Shown one piece after another: positions 18,849 through 27,684 of a stretch of 64,000 nt of DNA. The stretch comes from Sulfuracidifex tepidarius (GTDB lineage Archaea; Thermoproteota; Thermoprotei_A; Sulfolobales; Sulfolobaceae). The DNA lies in contig NZ_AP018929.1 of assembly GCF_008326425.1 (NCBI RefSeq), forward strand, positions 186,001-250,000, given 5' to 3'. The notes below the pieces were generated by a model. It made no database searches, was not told the DNA's origin, and saw only the letters and a program-made list of their open reading frames with translations. Positions within the stretch are counted from its first letter, which is position 1. Every line of letters starts with the position of its first letter. The translations under genes and the position numbers were made by a program.

Positions 18849-19094
18849 ATGTATGTCAACCCCGTATATCTTAAGATAGCCATGGAAGAGATTCGCAAAT
18901 TGAATGAAACAACCTACCTTATAGACGTCACGGGAACTGTGACTGTGTCTTTCAAGCTTGAAGATTCATTTATAAACGAGATAGATAAGGTCGTGAAGAG
19001 CCTAAACTACACGAATCGAAGCGATCTTATAAGGGACGCGATAGAAGCTTATCTTAGGTATCTGAAGCAGAATGAACGGTCAATCAATACTTGA
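18849..19094 (+). CDS. Ribbon-helix-helix (CopG/NikR-like) transcription regulator
   Basis: 81 residues. After an N-terminal extension of about 30 residues comes a canonical RHH domain: TVSFKLEDSFINEIDKVVKSLNYTNRSDLIRDAIEAYLRYL. The beta strand supplies the DNA contacts and the two helices dimerise. It has no nickel-binding ACT domain. A TATATAAAC box about 30 bases upstream supports the start at 18849. Its last 23 bases overlap the PiT-type permease gene, so it is probably co-expressed with it and may regulate it in response to phosphate or another ion, by inference. Confidence 0.8.
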   Translation: MYVNPVYLKIAMEEIRKLNETTYLIDVTGTVTVSFKLEDSFINEIDKVVKSLNYTNRSDLIRDAIEAYLRYLKQNERSINT

Positions 19095-20040
19095 TTTGCT
19101 CCTGTTCACAATAGGTCTGGTAGCATCCTTCGTAGTAAGTGGAAACAATAACGCGACTTCGTTGGGAGTGTTGTTTGCAACTAATGCTGCTAGGAGAAAG
19201 AGCTCTTACATCATTAATACTGTAGCTATGTTTCTAGGTGCGTCCCTTGGAAGCGTGACGATGTATGGGAGCATTTTCTCCATAGTACAGGGAGAAAAGG
19301 AGTATGTCGAAGCGTCGGTTTTCTCTGTCCTCTTCTCTTCAATTTTCTCGTTCTATTATCTGAATAGAGTAGGAGTGCCTTCCTCTTTGAGCCAGATGAT
19401 TTACCCTTCATTAGCGATACTGGTCTTGGTATCAAAGGGAGAGATTCTGTTCAACTGGTTTAAGTTCTGGTTCACCGTGTCCTCTTGGATCATCTCTCCT
19501 ATCGTTGCCATAGTTACTTCGTTACTCATGTACAGGTTCATGAAGTCCAGGGTGAAAGGAGAGAAGAATTTAAGCAGGCAAATGAAGGTCTATCGTTACA
19601 TGATAATGGTTTCCTCAGCATTCACTTCCTTCGTTGTTGGAGCTAACGCGGTAGGAATAATCATCTCAGCAGGGCTATTGTCAGCACCTCTGGTCATCGT
19701 GGTCTTCTCGTATTCTATAGCTGCTTCCCTTGGGATATTCTTCTCCAAGAAGACAGCAATTACTGTTGGTTTCAGGCTCACTAAGCTGGGTTATGTTGGA
19801 GCGTCTTCCTCGATCATAGGAAGCAACATCGTTAACCAAGTCTTCACTGTCCTAGGCATACCTATTTCGATAACTCAAACTATCCTGGGAGGAATAATAG
19901 GCTTGAGCTTGAGGGCTATGACCAAAGACGTCGTGAAACAGATAAGGCAGGTTGCGAAGGGATGGGTAACTTCCCCGTTCTTATCTATAATAGTTTCGCT
20001 AGCTTCTTATGGTATAGTAAAAAGCGTCCTCGGGATCTAG
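19072..20040 (+). CDS. PiT-family inorganic phosphate permease
   Basis: 322 residues and about ten membrane helices in two related halves, each opening with the PiT signature: VVSGNNNATSLGVLFATNAA near residue 22 and VVGANAVGIIISAGLL near residue 188. Both are variants of the usual GxNDxxN motif. ISITQTILGGIIGLSL near residue 265 matches the conserved STTQ-type helix of PiT proteins. It would import phosphate with a cation. It overlaps the upstream RHH gene by 23 bases. The length is short for PiT proteins (often 400 or more), mainly because the middle hydrophilic loop is small. Confidence 0.75.
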   Translation: MNGQSILDLLLFTIGLVASFVVSGNNNATSLGVLFATNAARRKSSYIINTVAMFLGASLGSVTMYGSIFSIVQGEKEYVEASVFSVLFSSIFSFYYLNRVGVPSSLSQMIYPSLAILVLVSKGEILFNWFKFWFTVSSWIISPIVAIVTSLLMYRFMKSRVKGEKNLSRQMKVYRYMIMVSSAFTSFVVGANAVGIIISAGLLSAPLVIVVFSYSIAASLGIFFSKKTAITVGFRLTKLGYVGASSSIIGSNIVNQVFTVLGIPISITQTILGGIIGLSLRAMTKDVVKQIRQVAKGWVTSPFLSIIVSLASYGIVKSVLGI

Positions 20041-20547
20041 TTTACTTCAACCGTGTTCCGAGACGGAGCCTCTAGATTCCCTCTTTTCGGTCTAAATTTA
20101 GTATAATAGGATATTTTGTTTTTAAAATAAGATACTAAAAACAGAAAAACAAAAAGACAGAAAGTAATGATAGATCTAAAATTACAATTTATAAAGAAAG
20201 CTTCAAATCAACCTATAACGGGATCTGAAATCTAGTAACGGAAGCCAATTTTTGAAACCACGAGACGCTCAGATAGACGAAAAAAAGGATCAGACTGTCC
20301 TCCGAAGTAAACCGTTAAGTACACATCCATGTATTTAGTAGTTTTGTACAACTTTTTCAATTAAATTTGATACGGTTATTTAGATAAATTAAGCCAAGCT
20401 ATGATAATAACCTCTACAGAGTAGAAATACTGCGTCTTAATAGTTGTTGTGTTAGTGTCTCGATTACATGGAAATTTAGCTAGGTAACAAAAAATTTATA
20501 AGAGTTAGAAATTTGAGTCTAGCTCTTAAGTTCACTTAATCAGCAAA
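20041..20547. other. Convergent intergenic region, no gene seen
   Basis: About 500 A/T-rich bases between the converging PiT permease and glycosyltransferase genes. It contains T- and A-rich runs that can end both transcripts, for example near 20115-20160. No open frame with coding character, clear repeat or RNA-like structure was found. Confidence 0.4.
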
Positions 20548-22047
20548 CTAATCTTTAATAATTTTTTCTTTAATGTAATTTTCTGTGCTATCCTCTCCTA
20601 TTTTTAAGGCAAAGAATATAGCGCCTATGACGAAGAATAGTTGATACGAAGCCCAAAATAAGTTAACGTAGATTGAATACTTTAGAATAACATCTCGAGA
20701 CGTCAAGCCCAAGTATATTCCGTGAATAATAGAGATCACGAGGAGTACTGTGACGATGATGTGAGGAATGACCACTCTCAAGGAAAGGGCAGATCTTCCC
20801 TTGGGGGTCACCTTAAACGGGACTTTCCTTCTTGACAGCCACGCTATAAAAGACGATGTTACCCCGAAGAACTCGAGGTATTCAACGAACTGGTGATAGA
20901 GGAACCCCTTGACGCCGTACTCTCTCCCTTTCATAGAGTAGAAGAAGAGAGCCATGGAAACCACGATGTAAGACCCATAAGCTAGAGCATAGAGCACGGG
21001 GTTTATGACAAGAAAAGGTAAGCCTGACAAAAGGAAAATCACTGGAGCTATGAGTTCCGCCGCAGTTAAAGGCCCTTCTTTGAGCCAGTAGAAGAACCCA
21101 GCTATGAAATCGAAGAAGACAGAGAAATTCAACCTGTATTTTAATATCTTTCTCGTCAACTGAAAGTATCCTAGAGCCCACCTAGACTGTTGAGAGACGA
21201 ATGCTGCGGCGTCTCTAGGAGGCTCTCCGTACCAGATAAGAGGCACGTTCACGTAAACCACTTGGTATCCCTTCTCGTAAAGCTTGAGCGATGTCGCAGC
21301 GTCCTCAGTGATGCTCTCTTCATCCATCAATCCTACATCCTTCAGTGCTGATATCCTGAACGTCGACCCAGAGCCTAAGGAGAACGCTGATCTCCTGTTC
21401 CTCCCTTTCATGATGACGTTGAGAAAGGGGACTTGCTGGTAGTAGGACCCCAACGCCACCGGGGATCCTAGTTCGGTGTAGTTTTGGGGGACTTGTACCA
21501 TGGCTACGTTAGGATCTTGGAAATACTGCAATATATCATGAAAGTAGCTTTTCACGGGCCTCTGATCGGCGTCGAAGATCGATACTAAATCGTATCCATG
21601 TATCATTCTCAGTGCGTTGTTTATTGCGCCTGCCTTGAAACCCTTCCTGTCAGTCCTATGGATATATGTGATTCCAACAGACTCGCAATATTTCTTCAGT
21701 TCGTTAGAGACCCTCTCGTTTGTGGAATCGTCTAGCAGGAACACGTCCCCGTAACCTTTTGTAGCTTTCACAACTGAGTCTAGCGTGCCTTTCACTATCT
21801 CTGGGTCCTCATTGAAAGAAGTGACGAAACTCGCCACTCTCAGCCTAGTCGACTCTGAAGTTAAAGTGACCTCTTCTCTTTTATTTGAAAAGGATAAAAT
21901 TATAAAATTAATAAAAATCACTGTTCCGACAGCTGAGGACAACCAAATCAGGTAGTTTAACCACGCTAACCAGGGGATTCCTAAGGTAAGGATGGTCAGG
22001 ATTCCCGCTCCCAAGAATGTAAGGGCGAACACTATTTTGTTGATCAT
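20548..22047 (-). CDS. Processive GT2 glycosyltransferase, cellulose-synthase-like (BcsA-like)
   Basis: 499 residues. Two helices at the N-terminus are followed by a cytoplasmic GT-A domain with all four processive GT2 motifs: DD in FLLDDSTN (about 106-107), DAD in FDADQRP (159-161), TED in SITEDAAT (247-249) and QQSRW (286-290). Four to six C-terminal helices then form the likely glycan channel. No PilZ domain is present. It should polymerise a sugar nucleotide and push the chain through the membrane. The gene starts 4 bases after the ParA/MinD-like ATPase gene in one operon. The sugar is unknown. Confidence 0.85.
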   Translation of the reverse strand: MINKIVFALTFLGAGILTILTLGIPWLAWLNYLIWLSSAVGTVIFINFIILSFSNKREEVTLTSESTRLRVASFVTSFNEDPEIVKGTLDSVVKATKGYGDVFLLDDSTNERVSNELKKYCESVGITYIHRTDRKGFKAGAINNALRMIHGYDLVSIFDADQRPVKSYFHDILQYFQDPNVAMVQVPQNYTELGSPVALGSYYQQVPFLNVIMKGRNRRSAFSLGSGSTFRISALKDVGLMDEESITEDAATSLKLYEKGYQVVYVNVPLIWYGEPPRDAAAFVSQQSRWALGYFQLTRKILKYRLNFSVFFDFIAGFFYWLKEGPLTAAELIAPVIFLLSGLPFLVINPVLYALAYGSYIVVSMALFFYSMKGREYGVKGFLYHQFVEYLEFFGVTSSFIAWLSRRKVPFKVTPKGRSALSLRVVIPHIIVTVLLVISIIHGIYLGLTSRDVILKYSIYVNLFWASYQLFFVIGAIFFALKIGEDSTENYIKEKIIKD

Positions 22048-22051
22048 GGAA

Positions 22052-23359
22052 TCACTCGACTGGATTTATCATGTAACCGTTAGGATCAGTTTTGATTGAC
22101 GTATCAACGAGAGGTTTTAGGGTTTCACACTCACCTTCGTTCGTTTCGTCGCATATGAGGATTACCTTTTGGAAGGAGCCTATCAACGACCCTATAATGG
22201 CGTTCCAGAACTCGTAACGTTGGGACCCAATCTCACAGCAATTCGATGCGGGAGATATGTCATTAACACGGTAGAAAACTGCGGTGGACTCGTCTTTCCT
22301 CACCTTCAATATTTCCTTCGAAAGCGATCTGGCAAGCTTGAGGACGTCCTTGATATCCCTAAGCTCGAACCTCTTCGTCCTATAGTCTTCAGTTATTCCT
22401 ATTTTCCTATACTTTTCGAACTTGTCGAGAATTTTCTCGTTAGTGTACACTATTAGCGGATTTCCTTTTACCAGAGCTTTAACTATATCCGTCTTCTTGG
22501 TATCAGCCTTTCCGTAGACTAGGATAAGCCTTCCTTCAACGTCCTCTAAGGAAGAGTAAGAGGGGAGTATAAGCCCACCAGAGTAATCGTTCTCGACTAT
22601 CTTGTTTGAGAGTTGCTCTATGGGAGGTAAAATAGGCACGTCGATGATCCCTCCTGAGAAGCTCTCAAGCTCGTTTTCATTTTTCTCTATAACCCCGTAA
22701 ATCACACCTAACCTTCTGGTGATGTCTTCTAGTTTGGATCTAACGTAGGAAAGTTCCTCTACGTTTGCCCTAACTTTATTAACTATAAAAAAGGAGTACG
22801 CACTTCTAACTGGTGCCTCTATTTCTATCTTTTTCATGTAATTAACTGTATTTTCTATATCATACCTTGACGGAGTAGAAACGTAAGTCCTATAGACCTT
22901 CGCTGACGGGAATATATCACTGAATATTTCGGCCTCGTGTTTTACAACGTCAGATGAGTAATCGATCGCGGGAGGGTTATCCACTATGAAGTAGTTGTAT
23001 TCGTCACTCCTCAGAATCTTGGAATAGGCTTCCCTAAAGAGTTCCTTGAATTTATCATCCTTGTGGACTCTTTTCAGGAGCTCCTCAGTGTTTTCCTTGC
23101 TGAAAAGTCTTACAACTGTTATTTTACCTATACCGAAATTTATTTCCTTTATGTTCCTCCAATAGTCCTCTCCATTAAATATTGAAGATAGGACACCGTC
23201 CCCAGGGATACCGGCTAAATCTGATGCGTAACCTATAATGTCGCGGTCCACCAAAAGTACCTTATGCTTTCTCGCAAGGGCCTTCCCCAGCGATACGGCT
23301 ATGGTTGACTTTCCTACACCGCCTTTTATCCCCATCATCACTATCTTAGTCTTGTCCAA
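22052..23359 (-). CDS. ParA/MinD-like ATPase (BcsQ-like position) with extra C-terminal domain
   Basis: 435 residues. The first 260 are a SIMIBI-class ATPase with a deviant Walker A KGGVGKST (about 12-19), VLLVDRDIIG for Walker A', and YFIVDNPPAID for Walker B. The C-terminal 170 residues begin with RLILVYGKADTKKTDIVKAL, which looks like a degenerate second P-loop, so the protein may be a fused, two-domain version. MinD/ParA proteins position complexes at the membrane. Here it sits directly upstream of a BcsA-like synthase, the same order as bcsQ-bcsA in bacteria. Confidence 0.75.
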   Translation of the reverse strand: MDKTKIVMMGIKGGVGKSTIAVSLGKALARKHKVLLVDRDIIGYASDLAGIPGDGVLSSIFNGEDYWRNIKEINFGIGKITVVRLFSKENTEELLKRVHKDDKFKELFREAYSKILRSDEYNYFIVDNPPAIDYSSDVVKHEAEIFSDIFPSAKVYRTYVSTPSRYDIENTVNYMKKIEIEAPVRSAYSFFIVNKVRANVEELSYVRSKLEDITRRLGVIYGVIEKNENELESFSGGIIDVPILPPIEQLSNKIVENDYSGGLILPSYSSLEDVEGRLILVYGKADTKKTDIVKALVKGNPLIVYTNEKILDKFEKYRKIGITEDYRTKRFELRDIKDVLKLARSLSKEILKVRKDESTAVFYRVNDISPASNCCEIGSQRYEFWNAIIGSLIGSFQKVILICDETNEGECETLKPLVDTSIKTDPNGYMINPVE

Positions 23360-23576
23360 GACAGTTTGACTTCATCATGGAAGATTTTAAGCCTATTTAA
23401 TGGAAGAGAATTTATATAGACAATCAACGATCAATTTAACTAGCTTTAGTCCTTTTAAAAATCTTGTTTATATATATAATTTAGATATTCAAAGTAATTT
23501 AATTAATAGATTTTATAAAAATCTAACCATAGCTGTTGTAAAGACGACAAGTTAAAACTGTAGCTGAGTTAAGATC

Positions 23577-24000
23577 ACGTGAGCTATTCCCTCACCAACG
23601 GACCCAAAATCTGTCCTCAGAAATAATAACAATAACAAAATATCATAACGCTTTTGTTGTTAAAGTTTGTAACTCTTTGGCAAATAATAAAAATTTAAGG
23701 TGAGACCCTCATCATTTACTCAAATGTATATATTTCTCGTTAAGGAACTACATCGTAATTCTTGAAATCTTTCCTATAATTTCTCTTAGATGTTAGAAAA
23801 TAATAATAAAAAATAATGATAATAAAAAGAAATATAATTATTTCACAAAAATTTAGATAAAATCGTTTCCTTTCGTTGCGTTTTACTGTGTATAACACGT
23901 CAGAATTTTGTTAAATAGTCATTGTTATATTTAGTGAAGTGATTTTGGGTCTACCGTCAGGGAAGGGGAGAGTTCCGGCCCCTTAACTCCCATCAAGTTA
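23577..24000 (-). mobile_element. Degenerate IS605-type miniature element (left-end signature on minus strand)
   Basis: Read on the minus strand from 24000, TTGATGGGAGTTAAGGGG is followed by a short G/C-rich hairpin region and GTAGACCC (ending at 23948). The same order (TTGRT, GAGTTAA, four or five G, hairpin, TAG-CCC) is seen at 51136-51191 and 62241-62286. A right-end-like GTGAG...CTCAC stretch lies at 23579-23596. The boundaries are uncertain. This explains a G/C-rich island in an otherwise very A/T-rich 765-base gap (23360-24124). An unrelated structured RNA is the alternative. Confidence 0.35.
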
Positions 24001-24109
24001 AAACCTTGATGTCATACTTCGTATTTCAGGAGCTGTTGAAAACTATCACGTAGATTTAGACGGCGTTAGTCTGGAGAGATAACTTTAAAAGACAATTGTT
24101 CCTTTTACC

Positions 24110-24126
24110 ATTAGGGTTACCCTAAT
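24110..24126. promoter_or_regulatory. 17-base palindromic operator at start of APC permease
   Basis: Perfect inverted repeat ATTAGGGT-T-ACCCTAAT that overlaps the ATG at 24125. A CTTTAAAAG box at about 24083-24091 puts the predicted transcription start inside it, so a bound regulator would block initiation. The same palindrome with a different central base lies at 34760-34776. Confidence 0.7.
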
Positions 24127-25714
24127 GAGTAAGGCAGAGAGTGTTCCAAGGCTAAAGAGAGGCGTGGTCGGAACTCTGGAAGCTATAGGTCAGGAGATAG
24201 CTGCAATGGCTCCCGCGTGTGACACGGTAGCTTTCATAACTTCAGCTGCCGCGTTCGCTTTCATCCTGACCCCATTAGCTTTCCTGTTGGCAATGCTGAC
24301 GATGTACCTTGAAGTCAACACACTTTACCATCTATCTAAAAGACACGCTAGTGCTGGCGGTTACTACGGATACATAGCTACAGCCTTCAGTCCCATTCCA
24401 GCTGCGGTTTCTGGGTTTCTATACGTCCTGTACCAAGTAGCTAGCACTGCTGCTATTCCAGTGTATGTTGCAGGTGTCGTGCTACCTGGAGTTCTCAGTT
24501 ACTTCTTCGGAATTACGTTGCCTGGGTGGATTTGGATTCCCTTCATACTCACGTTCATTATAGTCCCTATAGGTCTAGCCATGGTGGGAATAAGGCCTCA
24601 GATGAAGTACATAAGGTACGCTGCCCTTGCTGAAGTTGCGTTTCTCGGTATCACAGGACTGATAGTGATCCTGAAGGCTCCTGATAACACACTGCAGGTG
24701 TTCAACCCCTACGCATGGCCCCAGTTTACGGGTAAGTTCGCACCGGAAGGCGGACCAGTAGCAGGGTTAGGACTCGGAATGATATTCGGTATTACGAGTT
24801 TCATCGGATATGGTGGGTCAGCTCCATTAGGAGAGGAAGCTAAGAGCAGCAAGAGCATAACCAAAGCCTTGATATTCGGAGTATTAATAGTAGGAATAGT
24901 ATTAACAGAGGAAGCCTATGCTACCATAGTGGGGTGGCCCGGAGGACTCACACCTAAAGGTATGACTGCATTCGTGAATAACCCTATACCAGGGATCATA
25001 GTTTACTCCACGTATCTGACTGTTGCAGGAGGCTTGTTGTTAGCTCTATTTGCGTTCAACTCGGCGTTCTCAGATTCTGTCGCTATGCAGTCCAACGCTG
25101 GAAGGGTTTACTTTGCCATGGCTAGAGACGGACTACTGCCAAAGTCTTTCGCTGAGGTTCACCCGAAGTTTGTCACTCCTGTGAAGTCATTGGCTTTCAT
25201 AGCTATTGCATCATCTATTCTCTCGATATTGGCAGGATTCGTTATAGGCTACTATTCAGGCGTTAGCCCGATACAGATGTTAACACTTCCCGCAACTTCG
25301 TCCCAGATTTACGGTGCTCTCAGCAACGTGTTCGACTTCTTAACTACCATAGCTCTGGTAGGTCTGGTCACAGTACACCTGATGCTCAACACAGCAGTAA
25401 TTACACTTTACAGGAGACTAAAGGAGAACCATTTCGGGCTGAACAAGATACTTCATCCTATACAGCACTATGTGCTCCCTGGTGTGGCCACGGTAGTATT
25501 CGGGTATGTGCTCTACGCTTCCATATGGCCTCCAGTGTTCCCGGTGACACAAGCAGTCGTAGCTACTTTCCTTTACATCCTTGCAATGAGCTTGTACACA
25601 CTTAAGCTATGGAGAGATAAGCCCGAGGTGCTGAGGAACGCAGCTAGGAGGGTGAACATAGTCGAGGAGGAACTTCGCGAAGCTGCAGGCCAGAAGAACG
25701 ATAACGGAAGTTAG
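24125..25714 (+). CDS. APC-superfamily amino acid permease
   Basis: 529 residues, about 12 membrane helices. The N-terminal segment VGTLEAIGQEIAAMAPACDTVAF holds the helix 1 substrate-binding region, and GITSFIGYGGSAPLGEEAKSS is the helix 6/loop motif of APC transporters. A charged C-terminal tail follows. It is likely a cation-coupled importer of an amino acid or amine. Expression is probably controlled by the palindrome at its start codon. The transcript is leaderless or nearly so. The substrate is unknown. Confidence 0.85.
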   Translation: MSKAESVPRLKRGVVGTLEAIGQEIAAMAPACDTVAFITSAAAFAFILTPLAFLLAMLTMYLEVNTLYHLSKRHASAGGYYGYIATAFSPIPAAVSGFLYVLYQVASTAAIPVYVAGVVLPGVLSYFFGITLPGWIWIPFILTFIIVPIGLAMVGIRPQMKYIRYAALAEVAFLGITGLIVILKAPDNTLQVFNPYAWPQFTGKFAPEGGPVAGLGLGMIFGITSFIGYGGSAPLGEEAKSSKSITKALIFGVLIVGIVLTEEAYATIVGWPGGLTPKGMTAFVNNPIPGIIVYSTYLTVAGGLLLALFAFNSAFSDSVAMQSNAGRVYFAMARDGLLPKSFAEVHPKFVTPVKSLAFIAIASSILSILAGFVIGYYSGVSPIQMLTLPATSSQIYGALSNVFDFLTTIALVGLVTVHLMLNTAVITLYRRLKENHFGLNKILHPIQHYVLPGVATVVFGYVLYASIWPPVFPVTQAVVATFLYILAMSLYTLKLWRDKPEVLRNAARRVNIVEEELREAAGQKNDNGS

Positions 25715-25817
25715 AGTGTGATTTTCCCCATCTTTTTATCTAGAAGTAAATATTTTTAGCCTCCCAGTTCCGACCACGTAAACACCTATTTTTAATTTTT
25801 CACTCTTTTTATTACAC

Positions 25818-26186
25818 ATGATATGTACCACAGTAGACAAGGATATGAGAATTCAAGTTTTCAGCAAGGGAGAGTTGATGATACTCTACGACCCTGAAAA
25901 GAAGGAGGTCGTCTACAAGGAAGATAACGTGGCTTTGAAGTCCAAAGCTAGGAGACCGGAAGCTACGAAGGAATGCATAAAGTTGAAGGCTGATACCATA
26001 TTGGGAGCACATGGGTCGTTCTGTTTCCCGTCTTTCATGATGGGTAGGAAAGCAGGGAAGAAGTTGATTTACGCCGATCCAGGGACTCCCGTGTTTGAGG
26101 TAAAGGGTAAAGAAGTCACGATATCGGAGGTCTTATACTCGTCTTTCACCGCCATGAAGGAGAGATTGACAGAACATCACACCTGA
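25818..26186 (+). CDS. Small conserved protein, possible NifX/dinitrogenase-cofactor-like fold
   Basis: 122 residues from ATG 25818, with a CTATTTTTAA box about 27 bases upstream. The order of segments resembles the RNase H-like NifX/NafY fold: an early strand (MRIQVFSKGELMILYDPEKKEVVYKEDN), a helix (RPEATKECIKLKAD), then TILGAHGSFCFPSFMMGRKAGKKLIYADPGTPV. Cys residues occur at residue 3, in ATKEC and in GSFCFPS. This comparison is by eye and weak. If correct, it could bind a metal cluster or cofactor. It is otherwise a hypothetical protein, converging on the CARF-PIN candidate. Confidence 0.45.
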   Translation: MICTTVDKDMRIQVFSKGELMILYDPEKKEVVYKEDNVALKSKARRPEATKECIKLKADTILGAHGSFCFPSFMMGRKAGKKLIYADPGTPVFEVKGKEVTISEVLYSSFTAMKERLTEHHT

Positions 26187-26231
26187 CACGACAAGGAGTT
26201 ATTCCATTTCACGGCGACTTTCCCCAATATC

Positions 26232-27587
26232 CTAGGAGTAACTCACTTCAATGGGTTTACCTCCTTTCCAGCAAAGACTTACTTTTATGTTACTAATATC
26301 CCTAATCCTGCTCAAGAGGAGGGCAATTGTTATAATAGACATATATCTTCGACCTACGTCCTGAACGACGTGCTTATCGATGTCATGTGAATATCTCTTA
26401 ACACCCTCCTGGTACGTCAAAGTCGGCACCTTAATCAACAGAGGTTCGGTGTACTTGCCTATGGTAGACTTCCTCCACCTTTCATAGGCCTTTTTATCGC
26501 CGGTCAATAAATACGCACCTTCAATCAGGTCTGGGTCAATCTTAGGTATGGCAATGTCGCACCATAAGTCCTCGCTAGGTATTAACCTGGCATGGGACAG
26601 GACCGAGTTTAGAACGTCCTCCACTATCTCGCTTAGTGCTGATTTTAGGGGGCTACCTCTAGATTTAGTCTGTACGGAGTTAATCGTCACTTCGTTCCTG
26701 ACACATTTCGGAACGATCAGGTCCCTGAGCTCATAGTTATGTATTCCGTAAAAAAGCAGGTTAGTGTCGATTAGTACCTTTTCTCTAGTCAAGCTAGATA
26801 TTGTGTCTTCTTTGTTCCCTTTAGTGATCTTCAATTCAAAAGCTCCAGAAAGCAGAAGAGCTTCGTTGATAGTCTCCTCGCATCCCCACCTATTGTGGAT
26901 CTTGTTCAAGAAGTCGTTCAAATTAAACGTATCTGAGCTGAGGAGCAGTTTGTCTTGAGAGTTTCTATCCTTCTCCTTGACGTGTAGTTCCAGGACGTCG
27001 CTAGAAGTTTTCTTGTTCAGCTCCACTACTATTTTCTCTACGTTCATATTGAAAGTCTTATCAGATAGATAACCCGGGAAACCATCAAGTTTAGACGGGT
27101 TCAAGTTAGTTTTAATTTCCCCGTTGATTACTCTCATCGTCTCCAGCGGTCTAGGTACGTATGGGTAGAAATAGTTGGTCCACGGTCCAAATGTGAAGAC
27201 GTAACTCACAGTAGCTAGCTTTTCACTTTCTACCCTTCCGAGGAGGTAAGCAGTCAGAGAAGCTGAGGTAGTAGGCACGACGATCACCTTTCCGCACTCC
27301 ATTGTCTTCTCATCTATCCATTTCCTGAAGGCATCTACATCCACTGGAGCTGATGCCTCCTCCAATACTACCTCCGTTCCTTTTTCTTGAATCCATCCGA
27401 ATAGCTCTTTGAGTCCCCTAGGGCTCTGTGCGTTAAAGAGATTTCTCGTGAATCCGGCGTAAAACACTAGTAGCAGGTCTATATCGAAGGTCTCGAAAGT
27501 CCTCACTATAGACGACATGGTACTTTCGAATATGTAGTCAGACCTATTGACTATGAACAGTGCACAAGTCTTTGTTGACCTTTCCAT
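26232..27587 (-). CDS. Candidate CARF-PIN protein (cyclic-oligonucleotide sensor with PIN nuclease)
   Basis: 451 residues. The N-terminal 150 look like a Rossmann-type CARF domain: CALFIVNRSDYIFESTMSS, IDLLLVFYAG, then an Asp-rich helix followed by KVIVVPTTSASLTAYLLGR and TVSYVFTFG, the place where CARF proteins carry their ligand-binding TxG-type loop. From about residue 270 there is a PIN-like nuclease: VLIDTNLLFYG (Asp), CVRNEV (Glu) and YLLTGDKKAY (Asp). CARF domains sense cyclic oligoadenylate made by type III CRISPR systems and PIN domains cut RNA. No cas gene or CRISPR array lies in this window. The PIN part is more certain than the CARF part. Confidence 0.5.
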   Translation of the reverse strand: MERSTKTCALFIVNRSDYIFESTMSSIVRTFETFDIDLLLVFYAGFTRNLFNAQSPRGLKELFGWIQEKGTEVVLEEASAPVDVDAFRKWIDEKTMECGKVIVVPTTSASLTAYLLGRVESEKLATVSYVFTFGPWTNYFYPYVPRPLETMRVINGEIKTNLNPSKLDGFPGYLSDKTFNMNVEKIVVELNKKTSSDVLELHVKEKDRNSQDKLLLSSDTFNLNDFLNKIHNRWGCEETINEALLLSGAFELKITKGNKEDTISSLTREKVLIDTNLLFYGIHNYELRDLIVPKCVRNEVTINSVQTKSRGSPLKSALSEIVEDVLNSVLSHARLIPSEDLWCDIAIPKIDPDLIEGAYLLTGDKKAYERWRKSTIGKYTEPLLIKVPTLTYQEGVKRYSHDIDKHVVQDVGRRYMSIITIALLLSRIRDISNIKVSLCWKGGKPIEVSYS

Positions 27588-27684
27588 ACTCTAATTTGAC
27601 GCTGTATCCTTTAGGCTTATTCCTCGGTCGTAGCGCTTTTTGACAGAATAAGCCTTATTTCCTCCCCTACATTTCCATGTAGAG

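Noticed and set aside
23948-24020. Stand-alone structured RNA candidate (G/C-rich hairpins in A/T-rich gap)
   Set aside because: The G/C-rich block is better explained as a reversed IS605-type left end; no known RNA family was recognised.
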